A DNA stretch of 64,000 bases from Fimbriimonadaceae bacterium (GTDB taxonomy: Bacteria; Armatimonadota; Fimbriimonadia; Fimbriimonadales; Fimbriimonadaceae). The notes beneath the pieces were generated by a model. That model was not told the DNA's origin. It ran no database searches and worked only from the letters and a program-made list of their open reading frames with translations. The stretch spans positions 1,730,218-1,794,217 of the forward strand of contig CP075365.1 in the NCBI GenBank assembly GCA_019454125.1. The letters are read 5' to 3'. Every line of letters starts with the position of its first letter. Position 1 is the first letter of the stretch. Below, piece after piece: positions 14,859 to 23,282 of the stretch. The translations under genes were made by a program, and so were the position numbers.

Positions 14859-16295
14859 TTGGTGCTGAGCCTAGTTGTCGGGGCCATGCTGGCGGTTGAG
14901 CCGTCCGACCCAGCGGACTGGCCGAGGGAGTTCCGCGGGGCGTGGGTGGCGACCGTGGACAACATTGACTGGCCCAGCAAGCCGGGCTTGCCCGCCGCCC
15001 AGGCAAAGGCCGAGCTCGTGAAGCTCTTCGACGGCCTGCAGAATGTGGGGATCAACGCGGTGGTCTTCCAGGTGCGGCCGATGTGCGACGCCTTGTACGT
15101 CTCGGACCTGGAGCCTTCCTCGTGGTTCTTGACCGGGCGCTCTGGCGCGCCGCTGGAGTTCGACCCCCTGGAGGAAGCGGTGCGCCTGGCCCACGAGCGG
15201 GGGATGGAGCTGCACGCCTGGTGCAACCCCTTTCGGGCGCGTCACCCCGCCATGAAGGACAACGTCTCGAACGCCCACGTTGCACGGTCTAAACCCGGCT
15301 TAGTGCGTAAGTACGGCAAACAGTTGTGGCTCGACCCGGGGAGCGCGGAAGCAAGGGAAGCGACCCTTAAAGTCTTTGAGGACATTGTGCGCCGGTACGA
15401 CATCGACGGCTTCCACATCGACGACTATTTCTATCCTTACCCGATCTATGAGTCTGGGAAAAAGGTGCGTTTTGACGACGACCGGACGTTCGCCAACGCG
15501 GGCACGGGCGACCGGCTGGCGTGGCGACGGGCGAACGTCGACGGCTTCGTCGAGTCCATGTATACGCGGCTTAAGAAAGTGAAGCCGTGGGTGAAAGTCG
15601 GGGTGAGTCCCTTCGGGATCCTAAGGCCTGGGGTGCCGCAAGGAATCCAGGCAGGTCTGGACCAGGTCGCCGATCTCGGCGCCGACCCCGTGCGCTGGTC
15701 GCGGGAAGGATGGGTGGACTATTTGGTGCCGCAGCTCTACTGGAAGTGCGACTCCAAGGGGCAGCCCTTCGAAAAGCTGATGGAGTGGTGGGCGAATGAA
15801 ACGGTCCAGCCCCACCAACTCTATGCCGGGCTCTTCACGAGCCAGACGAACAACGGTTGGCCCGCCGCCGAGATCCGGCAGCAGATCTTGATCGCGAGAG
15901 GGAAGGGGCAAGGGCAGGTCCACTTCAGCGCGAAGGCCCTCTTGAACGACTGGGGCGGGGTGGGCCGCACTGTCAAGAGCCTCTATAGTACGGTGACCTT
16001 AGCTCCTTCGGTGGCCAAGGAGGCGCGGCCTGTGTCCCGCCCCGAGTTCTTTAGGTCGCAAGCGACTGCCGAAGGGCGGAAGATCGAGTGGACCGCGGTC
16101 GAAGGAGCGCGGTTTTACGCCTGGTCGGAGTCTTCTGCAGGGACGCTGATTCGGAACGGTGTCAGTACGGAGACCGAAGCGACTGTCTCCAGCGAGTCTG
16201 TTTTGGTGGTGCGTGCAGTGGATCGCTACGGGAACCTGAGCAAACCGCTCACGGTGCTGGCGCCTTCGCCTACCCCACGGGGAGACGGACGGTAA
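14859..16295 (+). CDS. GHL10 family glycosyl hydrolase (YngK/DUF187-like)
   Basis: Secreted glycosidase-like protein of about 478 residues. A short hydrophobic N-terminus precedes EFRGAWVATVDNIDWPSKPG, the hallmark opening of GHL10/YngK proteins, then a TIM-barrel with FQVRPMCDALY, HAWCNPFRARH, IDGFHIDDYFYPYP and YWKCDSKGQPFEKLMEWW. A C-terminal fibronectin-like module (RKIEWTAVEGARFYAW...) follows. The family acts on cell-surface glycans or peptidoglycan stems; no substrate can be named. The start is TTG at 14859 or GTG at 14862. Its last 26 bp overlap the end of the convergent kinase gene. Confidence 0.88.
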   Translation: MVLSLVVGAMLAVEPSDPADWPREFRGAWVATVDNIDWPSKPGLPAAQAKAELVKLFDGLQNVGINAVVFQVRPMCDALYVSDLEPSSWFLTGRSGAPLEFDPLEEAVRLAHERGMELHAWCNPFRARHPAMKDNVSNAHVARSKPGLVRKYGKQLWLDPGSAEAREATLKVFEDIVRRYDIDGFHIDDYFYPYPIYESGKKVRFDDDRTFANAGTGDRLAWRRANVDGFVESMYTRLKKVKPWVKVGVSPFGILRPGVPQGIQAGLDQVADLGADPVRWSREGWVDYLVPQLYWKCDSKGQPFEKLMEWWANETVQPHQLYAGLFTSQTNNGWPAAEIRQQILIARGKGQGQVHFSAKALLNDWGGVGRTVKSLYSTVTLAPSVAKEARPVSRPEFFRSQATAEGRKIEWTAVEGARFYAWSESSAGTLIRNGVSTETEATVSSESVLVVRAVDRYGNLSKPLTVLAPSPTPRGDGR

Positions 16296-17520
16296 ATTCG
16301 CTCCCCCCGTTTAGGACGCTTTCTACGGTGACCTTACCGCCGTGCGCCTCGACGATGTGGCGGACTATGCTCAGCCCCAACCCAGTGCCGCCCGTCACGC
16401 GAGAGCGGCCCTTGTCGACGCGGTAGAACCGTTCGAAGATGCGGGGCAGGTGCTCGCTGCTGATCCCGATCCCAGTGTCCTTAACCTGCAGCCTGGCTTC
16501 CTCTTCGTCGGAAGCAAGCGAGACTTCGACGCACCCCTCATGGGTGTAGTTCAGCGCATTATCTATTAAGTTGATCAGGACTTGGGTGAGTTGGGCCTCA
16601 TCGCCCAATACCGACACATCCTTGTCTATATATAGCTTAATGTCCAGCCCTTTATCCTCTGCCTTCGGCCGCATTTGTTCGAAGACTTTTCGCAAAAGCT
16701 CGCTTAAGGCGACGAGGTTCTTGACGGCCGGCTGCGATTCGGCGACGCTGAGGGCCAGGAGGTCGTCGGTGAGGGCGGTGAGTCGGTCGACCTCCTTCAG
16801 CACCTTCGTAAGGTAGCGCTGGGAGGGGTCGGTGGCGGGGAGCTCGTCCTGGACTGTCTCGGCCATTGCCCGGATCGTGGTCATGGGGGTGCGCAGCTCG
16901 TGCGAGACGTTGGCGACGAAGTCGCGCCGGACGCGCTCTAGCCGTCGGACGTCGGTGATGTCGTAGACGGAGACGAAGTATCGAGGTTGGCTCGCGCCCT
17001 CCTTCCACACCCGGGCCACGCCGACCCTCTCGACCGGGTGTCGGAAGGCGATCTCGGCCCGCTGGGGGCGGTCTGTCCGGGCCGCTTCTGCGATCAGGTC
17101 GTTGAGCTCGCGGGAGAGGGTCACGGCCAAGATGGACTGGCCCTGGGGGTCTTCGAAGCCGAATGCGGCGACGGCGGCCTCGTTCGCATAGCGGATCTGC
17201 CCGTCGGCGTCCGTAAGAAAGATCATGACGTCCAGGCCGTCGGCCAGATCGTCGAGGGCGTCGCGGCTCCGCTGGATTTCGACTTCCAGCACGTTTGACC
17301 TGGCCTCGACGCTTTGGGCGAGGTCTTCGGCCTCGCGCAGGCCGCGAAAGGCGAGCGCCGCAGCGGTGCCTGCCAAGCCGAGAAGCACGGTGAGGACTCC
17401 GACGAGCACGGGGCCCGTGACCCGACCGACCAGCAGCCAGCCGCTGAGAACGGCCAGGACCACGAGCCCGGCCGTGGCCGTCAGATAGTTGGAAGGCCGC
17501 AGCTCACCCACGCCGACCAA
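16270..17520 (-). CDS. PhoR-like membrane sensor histidine kinase with PAS domain
   Basis: A 416-residue kinase: two N-terminal membrane helices (about residues 13-32 and 36-58), a short coiled segment, a PAS domain (DGLDVMIFLTDADGQIRYANEAA), a HisKA dimerisation domain with the phospho-acceptor in FVANVSHELRTPMTTIRAM, and a HATPase domain with NLIDNALNYT (N box), DTGIGIS (G1), FERFYRVDKGRSR and GGTGLGLSIV (G2). The layout is typical of PhoR/WalK kinases. No response regulator gene is adjacent, so its partner lies elsewhere. The start is TTG at 17520 or GTG at 17511. It is divergent from kdsB. Confidence 0.92.
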   Translation of the reverse strand: MVGVGELRPSNYLTATAGLVVLAVLSGWLLVGRVTGPVLVGVLTVLLGLAGTAAALAFRGLREAEDLAQSVEARSNVLEVEIQRSRDALDDLADGLDVMIFLTDADGQIRYANEAAVAAFGFEDPQGQSILAVTLSRELNDLIAEAARTDRPQRAEIAFRHPVERVGVARVWKEGASQPRYFVSVYDITDVRRLERVRRDFVANVSHELRTPMTTIRAMAETVQDELPATDPSQRYLTKVLKEVDRLTALTDDLLALSVAESQPAVKNLVALSELLRKVFEQMRPKAEDKGLDIKLYIDKDVSVLGDEAQLTQVLINLIDNALNYTHEGCVEVSLASDEEEARLQVKDTGIGISSEHLPRIFERFYRVDKGRSRVTGGTGLGLSIVRHIVEAHGGKVTVESVLNGGSEFTVRLPVG

Positions 17521-17544
17521 TTATGAATCGGTATCTTGTCGCCA

Positions 17545-18288
17545 ATGTCCTGTGCGATCGTGATTCCGGCCCGAATGGGCAGCACGCGCTTTCCTGGCAA
17601 GCCCCTCGCCGACCTTTGCGGCAAGCCCATGGTGCAGTGGGTCTATGAGGCGGCGGTCGCTTCCGGGGTCGCCGGGCGCGTCTTGGTGGCCACTCCGGAC
17701 AAGGAGATCGTCGCGGCCTGCGGCGCCTTTGGGGCGGAAGCGGTGCTTACGAGTGCGGCCCATGAGACGGGCACCGACCGGATTGCCGAGGTCGCCCGCA
17801 CGGTGGAAGCGGACTTCTACATCAACGTCCAGGGCGACGAGCCCCTGATGAGTTCCCCGACCATTGCCGCGGTCGCCGGGCCCATGCAGGATGCCGCAGT
17901 GAAAATGGCGAGTGTCTACGGCGAAGGGGAGGAGGGCGACGAGGAGAACCCCGCCGTAGTGAAGGTCGTGACGGACTTAGAGGGGTACGCGCTCTATTTC
18001 TCGCGCTATGCAATCCCCTTCGCACGGAACCCGCGGAAGACAGGGATCAAGAAACACATCGGACTTTATGCCTATCGAAAGGATGTTCTAGACGCTTTTG
18101 CGAAGTGGCCCCCGAGCGAGCTGGAACAGGTCGAGAGCTTGGAACAGCTCAGGTTCATGGAGCACGGGGTCAGGATCAAGATGGCACGAGGGAGCGCCCC
18201 CGCGCTGGCGGTGGACACCCCTGCCCAGGCAGACACAGTCCGAGCAATTCTAAGTGCACAGTTGGGCGTAGGACCAGGCGCCATCTGA
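17545..18288 (+). CDS. kdsB: 3-deoxy-manno-octulosonate cytidylyltransferase
   Basis: Activates Kdo as CMP-Kdo for lipopolysaccharide inner-core synthesis in the cytoplasm. The 247-residue protein has IPARMGSTRFPGKPLADLCGKPM, HETGTDRIAEVA, INVQGDEPLM and KKHIGLYAYRKD, all characteristic of KdsB. The ATG at 17545 is preferred; an in-frame TTG lies three codons earlier. The gene implies Kdo-containing LPS and a true outer membrane. No other LPS genes are adjacent, and it is followed closely by the beta-propeller gene. Confidence 0.95.
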   Translation: MSCAIVIPARMGSTRFPGKPLADLCGKPMVQWVYEAAVASGVAGRVLVATPDKEIVAACGAFGAEAVLTSAAHETGTDRIAEVARTVEADFYINVQGDEPLMSSPTIAAVAGPMQDAAVKMASVYGEGEEGDEENPAVVKVVTDLEGYALYFSRYAIPFARNPRKTGIKKHIGLYAYRKDVLDAFAKWPPSELEQVESLEQLRFMEHGVRIKMARGSAPALAVDTPAQADTVRAILSAQLGVGPGAI

Positions 18289-18302
18289 TTTAAACTTCGC
18301 GC

Positions 18303-20990
18303 GTGCTCACGAGACGCTTCGCTTTTGCGATAGTCCCCCTACTCGGACTTTCTGCGCTTGCTTCTGCGGCCGGTCAAGAGTGGTTCCGGTCGGTCAACGT
18401 CAACGTCCCTTCAACGGAGAACGGGTATTCGATCCGCACGGACGCGGCAGGCAACATTTTCACCCTGAGCCTGCGCGGCAACAAGGCCGCTTTTTGGTAC
18501 TTCGGCCAAGTCGTGCTGCGCAAGTACAACTCGTCTGGTGTGCAGCTTCTGGAGGTGCCGGTGGCGGGCCGCTCGGGCGGGACGCTCGGCCCTGGGGATT
18601 TCCGCGTCGATTCGGCCGGCAACGTCTACACGCTGGCCACCGAGTACGACGCGGTGAACTTCACCCCCGGCGCGGTGCTCACGAAGTACAGCGGCGCCAA
18701 TCTCACCCAGCTTTGGAAGTATTCGCTCGGCGCGAACTTCTTGGATTCATTCACCGGACGCGCCAGGCTCGCCATCGACCTTGCGAACAACCCGGTCGTC
18801 GCCTCCAGCCAGCAGTCGCTGAACTCGCAGAGCCGATTCCGGGTCGTGAAGCTCAACGGCTCAACCGGAGCGGTGCTTTGGTCGAGGCTCTACACTCGGA
18901 ACGCCCCCACCCGCTGGGATTCGGCGACCGACCTGGCCCTGGACGCTTCGAACAACGTCATCGTCGGCGGGACGACCTCCACCGACCCGACGTGCAGCCA
19001 GCAGCAGCAAGTCTGGGCGTTTGCCCAGAAGTTCCGCGCCAGCGACGGGGCTCCGCTGTGGGCCACGCCTTATACGTCTGCCACGAACATTCAGGGCAAC
19101 TCGGTGCGGGTGGCTCGGGACTCGGCCAGCGTGCCGTACCTCGCGACGCTCACCAAGGCGAACAACGGGTTTGGCCAGGCGACCGTGGTGAAGCTAAACG
19201 CCTCAACCGGCGCGGCGACTTGGACGAAGAACGTGAGCGACGCCGGCTTCAACGGCATCACCCTGAGCCTTAGCGGCTTCTTGATCGGGACGAACAACGA
19301 GGCGGTGGTGTCTGCCGACGCTTTCGGCATGAGCTCTGGTGCGGTGGTCGCCCGCTTCACGACGGCGGGCGTCCAAAAGTGGTTCCGCTTCGTCGAAAAC
19401 TTGACCTACTCAAGCGGCTTCGGCTTCCTGTTCTTCTTTGACTCCCAGCGGTTGGTCGCCCTCGCGGACGATGGCATCTGTGTGACGGGCTCCAAGCCTG
19501 GCGCCGAGGTCAATGGCCGCGTTAGCGCGAACCTCTCCACGGTCAAGCTGAACGGTACGACAGGCGTCCAGGTTTGGCGGCGCGACTTCGCGACCTCGGC
19601 GACCAACACCTATGGCGCCAGCGCGATCATCAAGGCCCCGAGCGGCAACCCCTTGGTCGTCGGCGGGGTTGACAACGGCACCGAGAGCCAGCCGAACCAG
19701 ACTTCGGTGATCCTCGCCATGAACCCGGGCACGGGCGCCGCGCTCTGGAACGTGGCCGAGGCGCAGGACGCCATTGGCGGCTTCGACACCGGCGCTTCGG
19801 TCGCGCTGAACGGTTCCGGCGGCACCTATGCCACCGGTTCTCGCGGCGGGCAGATCGTCACATACAACTACAACGCGACCGGGACCCTCGTCTGGTCCGC
19901 AACCTATGACGGGGTGGCCGGCGACGGGTTGCGCGGCGTCTTTGAGGGGGGCAGCAAGGTTCTCGTCGATGCGCAGAACAACGCGATCGTCATCGGCCGC
20001 AACCGAGGCAAGCTCGTCGTGCTCAAGTACAGCCCGACGGGAACGCGGCTTTGGTTCCGCCGCCTTGATTCCATCTCGGAGACCGCGGCGTCCGTCGACA
20101 AGCAGAACAACGTCCACGTCGGCTATGAGGTCAACGGGAACGAAGTGGTCGGCAAGCTGAACGGCGCCACCGGCGCGACTCTCTGGACCCGGATCTACAA
20201 GGGCCCCTACAGCTCGAACGATATCGCCGCGATCGTCACGGACGGTTCCAACAACACCATCGTCACGGGCGTCAGCTCCGACGATTCCGGGGCTTGCCCG
20301 AACGAGACGAACGCGCGGGTCCACACGATGAAGCTCAACACGGCGAACGGCGCCATCCTCTGGCAGCGCACGACCCAGCCGCCCGCAGTCGGCGACGCGC
20401 ACCCGATCGCGGTCTTCGTGGACTCTGCTAACAACCCGATCGTGGTGGGGGACATGCAGGCGACCGCGACGCAGACCGACTACTTCGCGCTGAAGCTCAA
20501 CGCCGGCACCGGCGCGCAGACCACGCTCACTCGGTACGACACGGCCACGATGCAGCAATATGCGACGGCGGCGGTGAAGGACGCGGCGGGCAACATCTTC
20601 CTCACGGGCATTGTCCCAAGGTCTGCCGCTGGCACGACGGGCGATTCGTTCACGGTGAAGATCAACGGTTCCACCCTTGCCCGCATCTTTGGCGTGGTCG
20701 CCCCGGTAGGCAACGACTTCAACTTCGCCACGTCGGTCGCGGTGAACTCCGACGCGTTCTATCTCGGGGGCTACTCCCTGAGCCAAGGCGCGCCGAAGTT
20801 TTTCGCCTCGAAGCTCAACGCAAGCACCGGCGCGGTGCAGCAGACCTTCTCGTTCGGAACTCCCACCGGCTTCTTCGGCCACCTTGCGGCGGTTGCTAGC
20901 CCGGCCGCGAACAAGCTGGTCTTAGTCGGGACGGTCGCGGGTAGCAACGCAACGAACGCGGACTTCTACATCACGAAGTACGGGTTCTGA
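18303..20990 (+). CDS. Secreted PQQ/BNR-type beta-propeller protein
   Basis: An 895-residue protein with a signal peptide (residues 1-23, ending ASAAGQ) and a long series of blade-like repeats of the form VxKLNxxTGAxLWxRxY alternating with DxxxNxxVxG, as in PQQ-like and SBBP beta-propellers. I count well over ten such blades. There is no C-terminal anchor or sorting tail. It is probably an extracellular or periplasmic structural or binding protein; no catalytic residues are evident. The start is GTG at 18303, 14 bp after kdsB. A strong terminator follows. Confidence 0.85.
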   Translation: MLTRRFAFAIVPLLGLSALASAAGQEWFRSVNVNVPSTENGYSIRTDAAGNIFTLSLRGNKAAFWYFGQVVLRKYNSSGVQLLEVPVAGRSGGTLGPGDFRVDSAGNVYTLATEYDAVNFTPGAVLTKYSGANLTQLWKYSLGANFLDSFTGRARLAIDLANNPVVASSQQSLNSQSRFRVVKLNGSTGAVLWSRLYTRNAPTRWDSATDLALDASNNVIVGGTTSTDPTCSQQQQVWAFAQKFRASDGAPLWATPYTSATNIQGNSVRVARDSASVPYLATLTKANNGFGQATVVKLNASTGAATWTKNVSDAGFNGITLSLSGFLIGTNNEAVVSADAFGMSSGAVVARFTTAGVQKWFRFVENLTYSSGFGFLFFFDSQRLVALADDGICVTGSKPGAEVNGRVSANLSTVKLNGTTGVQVWRRDFATSATNTYGASAIIKAPSGNPLVVGGVDNGTESQPNQTSVILAMNPGTGAALWNVAEAQDAIGGFDTGASVALNGSGGTYATGSRGGQIVTYNYNATGTLVWSATYDGVAGDGLRGVFEGGSKVLVDAQNNAIVIGRNRGKLVVLKYSPTGTRLWFRRLDSISETAASVDKQNNVHVGYEVNGNEVVGKLNGATGATLWTRIYKGPYSSNDIAAIVTDGSNNTIVTGVSSDDSGACPNETNARVHTMKLNTANGAILWQRTTQPPAVGDAHPIAVFVDSANNPIVVGDMQATATQTDYFALKLNAGTGAQTTLTRYDTATMQQYATAAVKDAAGNIFLTGIVPRSAAGTTGDSFTVKINGSTLARIFGVVAPVGNDFNFATSVAVNSDAFYLGGYSLSQGAPKFFASKLNASTGAVQQTFSFGTPTGFFGHLAAVASPAANKLVLVGTVAGSNATNADFYITKYGF

Positions 20991-20996
20991 CGACTC

Positions 20997-21038
20997 GGCC
21001 CGGTGACCTGCGTAAGCACGTCACCGGGCCTTTCCTTT
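20997..21038 (+). terminator. Rho-independent terminator
   Basis: A perfect 11-bp stem GGCCCGGTGAC / GTCACCGGGCC (20997-21007 and 21020-21030) followed by TTTCCTTTT, located 7 bp after the beta-propeller stop. It also lies just beyond the convergent nhaA stop. Confidence 0.9.
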
Positions 21039-21044
21039 TGCGCC

Positions 21045-22400
21045 TCAGGCGCTGGCTTGCGCGGTGTGGGGATGCCGCGAGGGGCGCAACGCGAACTTCA
21101 GCAACACGGAGCCGAGGATGCCGCTCACAAGCGAGCCCATGAGGATCCCGAGCTTAGCGGCGTCCAGGATCGGGCCAGGGGGGAAGGCGAGAGTCGCAAT
21201 GAAGAGCGACATCGTGAACCCGATCCCGCCCAAAGCCGCCGTGGCATAGATTTGGGGCCACCGGACCCCGGACGGCAGGATGCTGAGCTTCGCCATGACG
21301 CCGAGCTTCGCGAAGATGCTGATGCCGACGGTCTTACCGACCACCAGGGCCAGGGCGATGCCGAGGGCGACGGGGCTCGTAAGCTCTTGCAACCAGTTCG
21401 AGCCGAGGGTGACCCCCGCGTTCGCAAGGGCGAAGACGGGCATGATGAAGAACGCCACCCACGGGTGCAAGTCTTCTTCCAAGATCTCCAACGGAGCGTT
21501 GGCCTGGTAGACGCGGGCCCTGAGCTCAGAGATCGCCCCGGGGTCGAGACGGGTGGCTTCTTGTGGGACGAGGACGCCGATCAATTCCCGGCCCCGTGAG
21601 ACGAACTGGTCGGCGGAAAGCCGCGGGGTCGCGGGGATGGTCGCCGCGCAGAGGACGCCCGCAATGGACGCGTGGATCCCGGACTTCAGCACGAAGAACC
21701 ACGTCACCAAAGAGAAGATGAAGTACGGCGCGGCCTTCCGGATCCCCGTTTTGTTGAAGACGACCATCACGGTGAGGGCGGCCGCCGCGGAGAAGAGGTT
21801 ATAGGTGGAGATCGTGCCGGAATAGAACAGGGCGATCACGATGACGGCGATGAGGTCGTCGACGATCGCGAACGCGGTGAGGAAGACTTTTAAGCCCAGC
21901 GGGGCACGGCTCGCGACAAGGGCAAGGACGCCGAGCGAGAAAGCGATGTCAGTCGCCATGGGGATGCCCCAACCTCGAGCCAGGTCACCCTCCCGGTTGA
22001 TGGCCAGATAGATCAGGGCGGGCAGGACGGCTCCGCCCGTCGCCGCGAGCAACGGCAGCATCGCCCGCTTCGGCGTCCGCAGCTCTCCGGAGAGGACTTC
22101 GCGCTTGATCTCCAAGCCGACCACGAAGAAGAAGATCGCCATCAGCCCGTCGTTCACCCAGTGGCCGAGCGTATAGGACAGGCTAAAGAAGTCGCTGAAC
22201 GCGACGGTGAGCTTTTCCTCGTGGAAGAGGGAATGGTAGGAGGCGGCCCACCCCGAGTTCGCCCAGACCATGGCGATGACGGTCGCCAAGATCAGGAGAA
22301 TGCCGCTGGATGACTCCCTCGCGGTGAAGTTCACGACGGGCCGCAAGACGCGCTCAGCCGGAGTCTTGCCGCCAATTGGTTCAAATCGTTTTCTTGCCAT
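21045..22400 (-). CDS. nhaA: Na+/H+ antiporter NhaA
   Basis: Inner-membrane antiporter exporting sodium in exchange for protons. The 451-residue polytopic protein carries the NhaA signatures ILLILATVIAMVWANS, DGLMAIFFFVVGLEIKRE, the paired aspartates in FAIVDDLIAVIVIALFY (ion-binding site) and GGIGFTMSLFIA. It is slightly longer than the E. coli protein (388), with a loop near residue 250 (PRLSADQFVSRGRE). The start is the ATG at 22400. It is a single gene, divergent from the hypothetical secreted protein gene at 22485. Confidence 0.95.
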   Translation of the reverse strand: MARKRFEPIGGKTPAERVLRPVVNFTARESSSGILLILATVIAMVWANSGWAASYHSLFHEEKLTVAFSDFFSLSYTLGHWVNDGLMAIFFFVVGLEIKREVLSGELRTPKRAMLPLLAATGGAVLPALIYLAINREGDLARGWGIPMATDIAFSLGVLALVASRAPLGLKVFLTAFAIVDDLIAVIVIALFYSGTISTYNLFSAAAALTVMVVFNKTGIRKAAPYFIFSLVTWFFVLKSGIHASIAGVLCAATIPATPRLSADQFVSRGRELIGVLVPQEATRLDPGAISELRARVYQANAPLEILEEDLHPWVAFFIMPVFALANAGVTLGSNWLQELTSPVALGIALALVVGKTVGISIFAKLGVMAKLSILPSGVRWPQIYATAALGGIGFTMSLFIATLAFPPGPILDAAKLGILMGSLVSGILGSVLLKFALRPSRHPHTAQASA

Positions 22401-22484
22401 TGCCGTCCTTAGCTGGTCTCACCATACGGCCGAGACCGTCAAAACGCGTCACATACCCGGGCCGCGCGCGTCTGATATAAAGGT

Positions 22485-23279
22485 ATGCCCGCCATGACCA
22501 CTATGACCCTCGCCCTAGCGATGCTCGGTATCCTACCGACCGTGGACGACGCCGTGCCCGCGGTTCGCAACTGGATCCAGCGGAACGTGTCTGGTGTGGT
22601 CACCGTCGATCCCGTCCCCTTGAAGGACGACGCCATGGAGGGCGACCCCCTGGGGTTCCGCGCCGTGGCCCTTCACTTTCGCGAGTTTCCCGTGCAGATG
22701 ATGCCGCCTGCGCCCCTTGCGCCCCGCAGCGTGTTCCTCGTCGACCGCCAGGAGCGGGTCAGGCTGCTGAAGAAGCGGGAGGAGCTGGACGAGCTCTACA
22801 AGTCGGCGAAGCCGACCTTTGCCACGGCCGAGCTCGCAGCCAAGTTTGCGGCCGCGTTCCTCGTCGTCTCGCGTGAGTTTTCGCAGGACGGCTTCTTCAA
22901 GTTCGAGAAGCCGCAGGTCCAGCCGGTTTCCGATGGCAAAGCGGACCTCTCCCTCCGCGGCGTCGCCGCCGTGGTGGAGCAGGCCGGCGATAAAGGGGCC
23001 CTGACCGTGAACTTCCACTTCGACGGGATCGAGGGGGGTGGTTATCGCCTGGTCGGGCTCAAGTCGTCCGACGACATCCTGCCTGGAGTCCGGCCGGTCT
23101 GCCAGTCGACCCTCTTGCTGGATCCCAATCCGGTGGTCCGGCGCATGGCGGAACGCGACCTGCTGGTGATGGGCGAGGCATGCTTGCCATACCTGCAAGA
23201 GCAACGCGAGAAGGTCTCGCCAGAACTGCAGAAAGAGATCGACCGGGTCGTCGCCCGCATCAAACGCGGCGAACGCTAG
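22485..23279 (+). CDS. Hypothetical secreted protein, 264 residues
   Basis: A short hydrophobic N-terminus (MTLALAMLGILPTVDDAVP) suggests export. The middle contains a coiled basic/acidic stretch (RVRLLKKREELDELYKSAK) and the C-terminus ends in a charged helix (PELQKEIDRVVARIKRGER). AAAGGT precedes the ATG. I recognise no family. It converges on the 1163-residue barrel-like gene with 3 bp between stops. Confidence 0.65.
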   Translation: MPAMTTMTLALAMLGILPTVDDAVPAVRNWIQRNVSGVVTVDPVPLKDDAMEGDPLGFRAVALHFREFPVQMMPPAPLAPRSVFLVDRQERVRLLKKREELDELYKSAKPTFATAELAAKFAAAFLVVSREFSQDGFFKFEKPQVQPVSDGKADLSLRGVAAVVEQAGDKGALTVNFHFDGIEGGGYRLVGLKSSDDILPGVRPVCQSTLLLDPNPVVRRMAERDLLVMGEACLPYLQEQREKVSPELQKEIDRVVARIKRGER

Positions 23280-23282
23280 ACC

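Noticed and set aside
19410-20882. Open frame of 490 codons on the minus strand
   Set aside because: It is a shadow of the beta-propeller gene, whose repeats are clear on the other strand.
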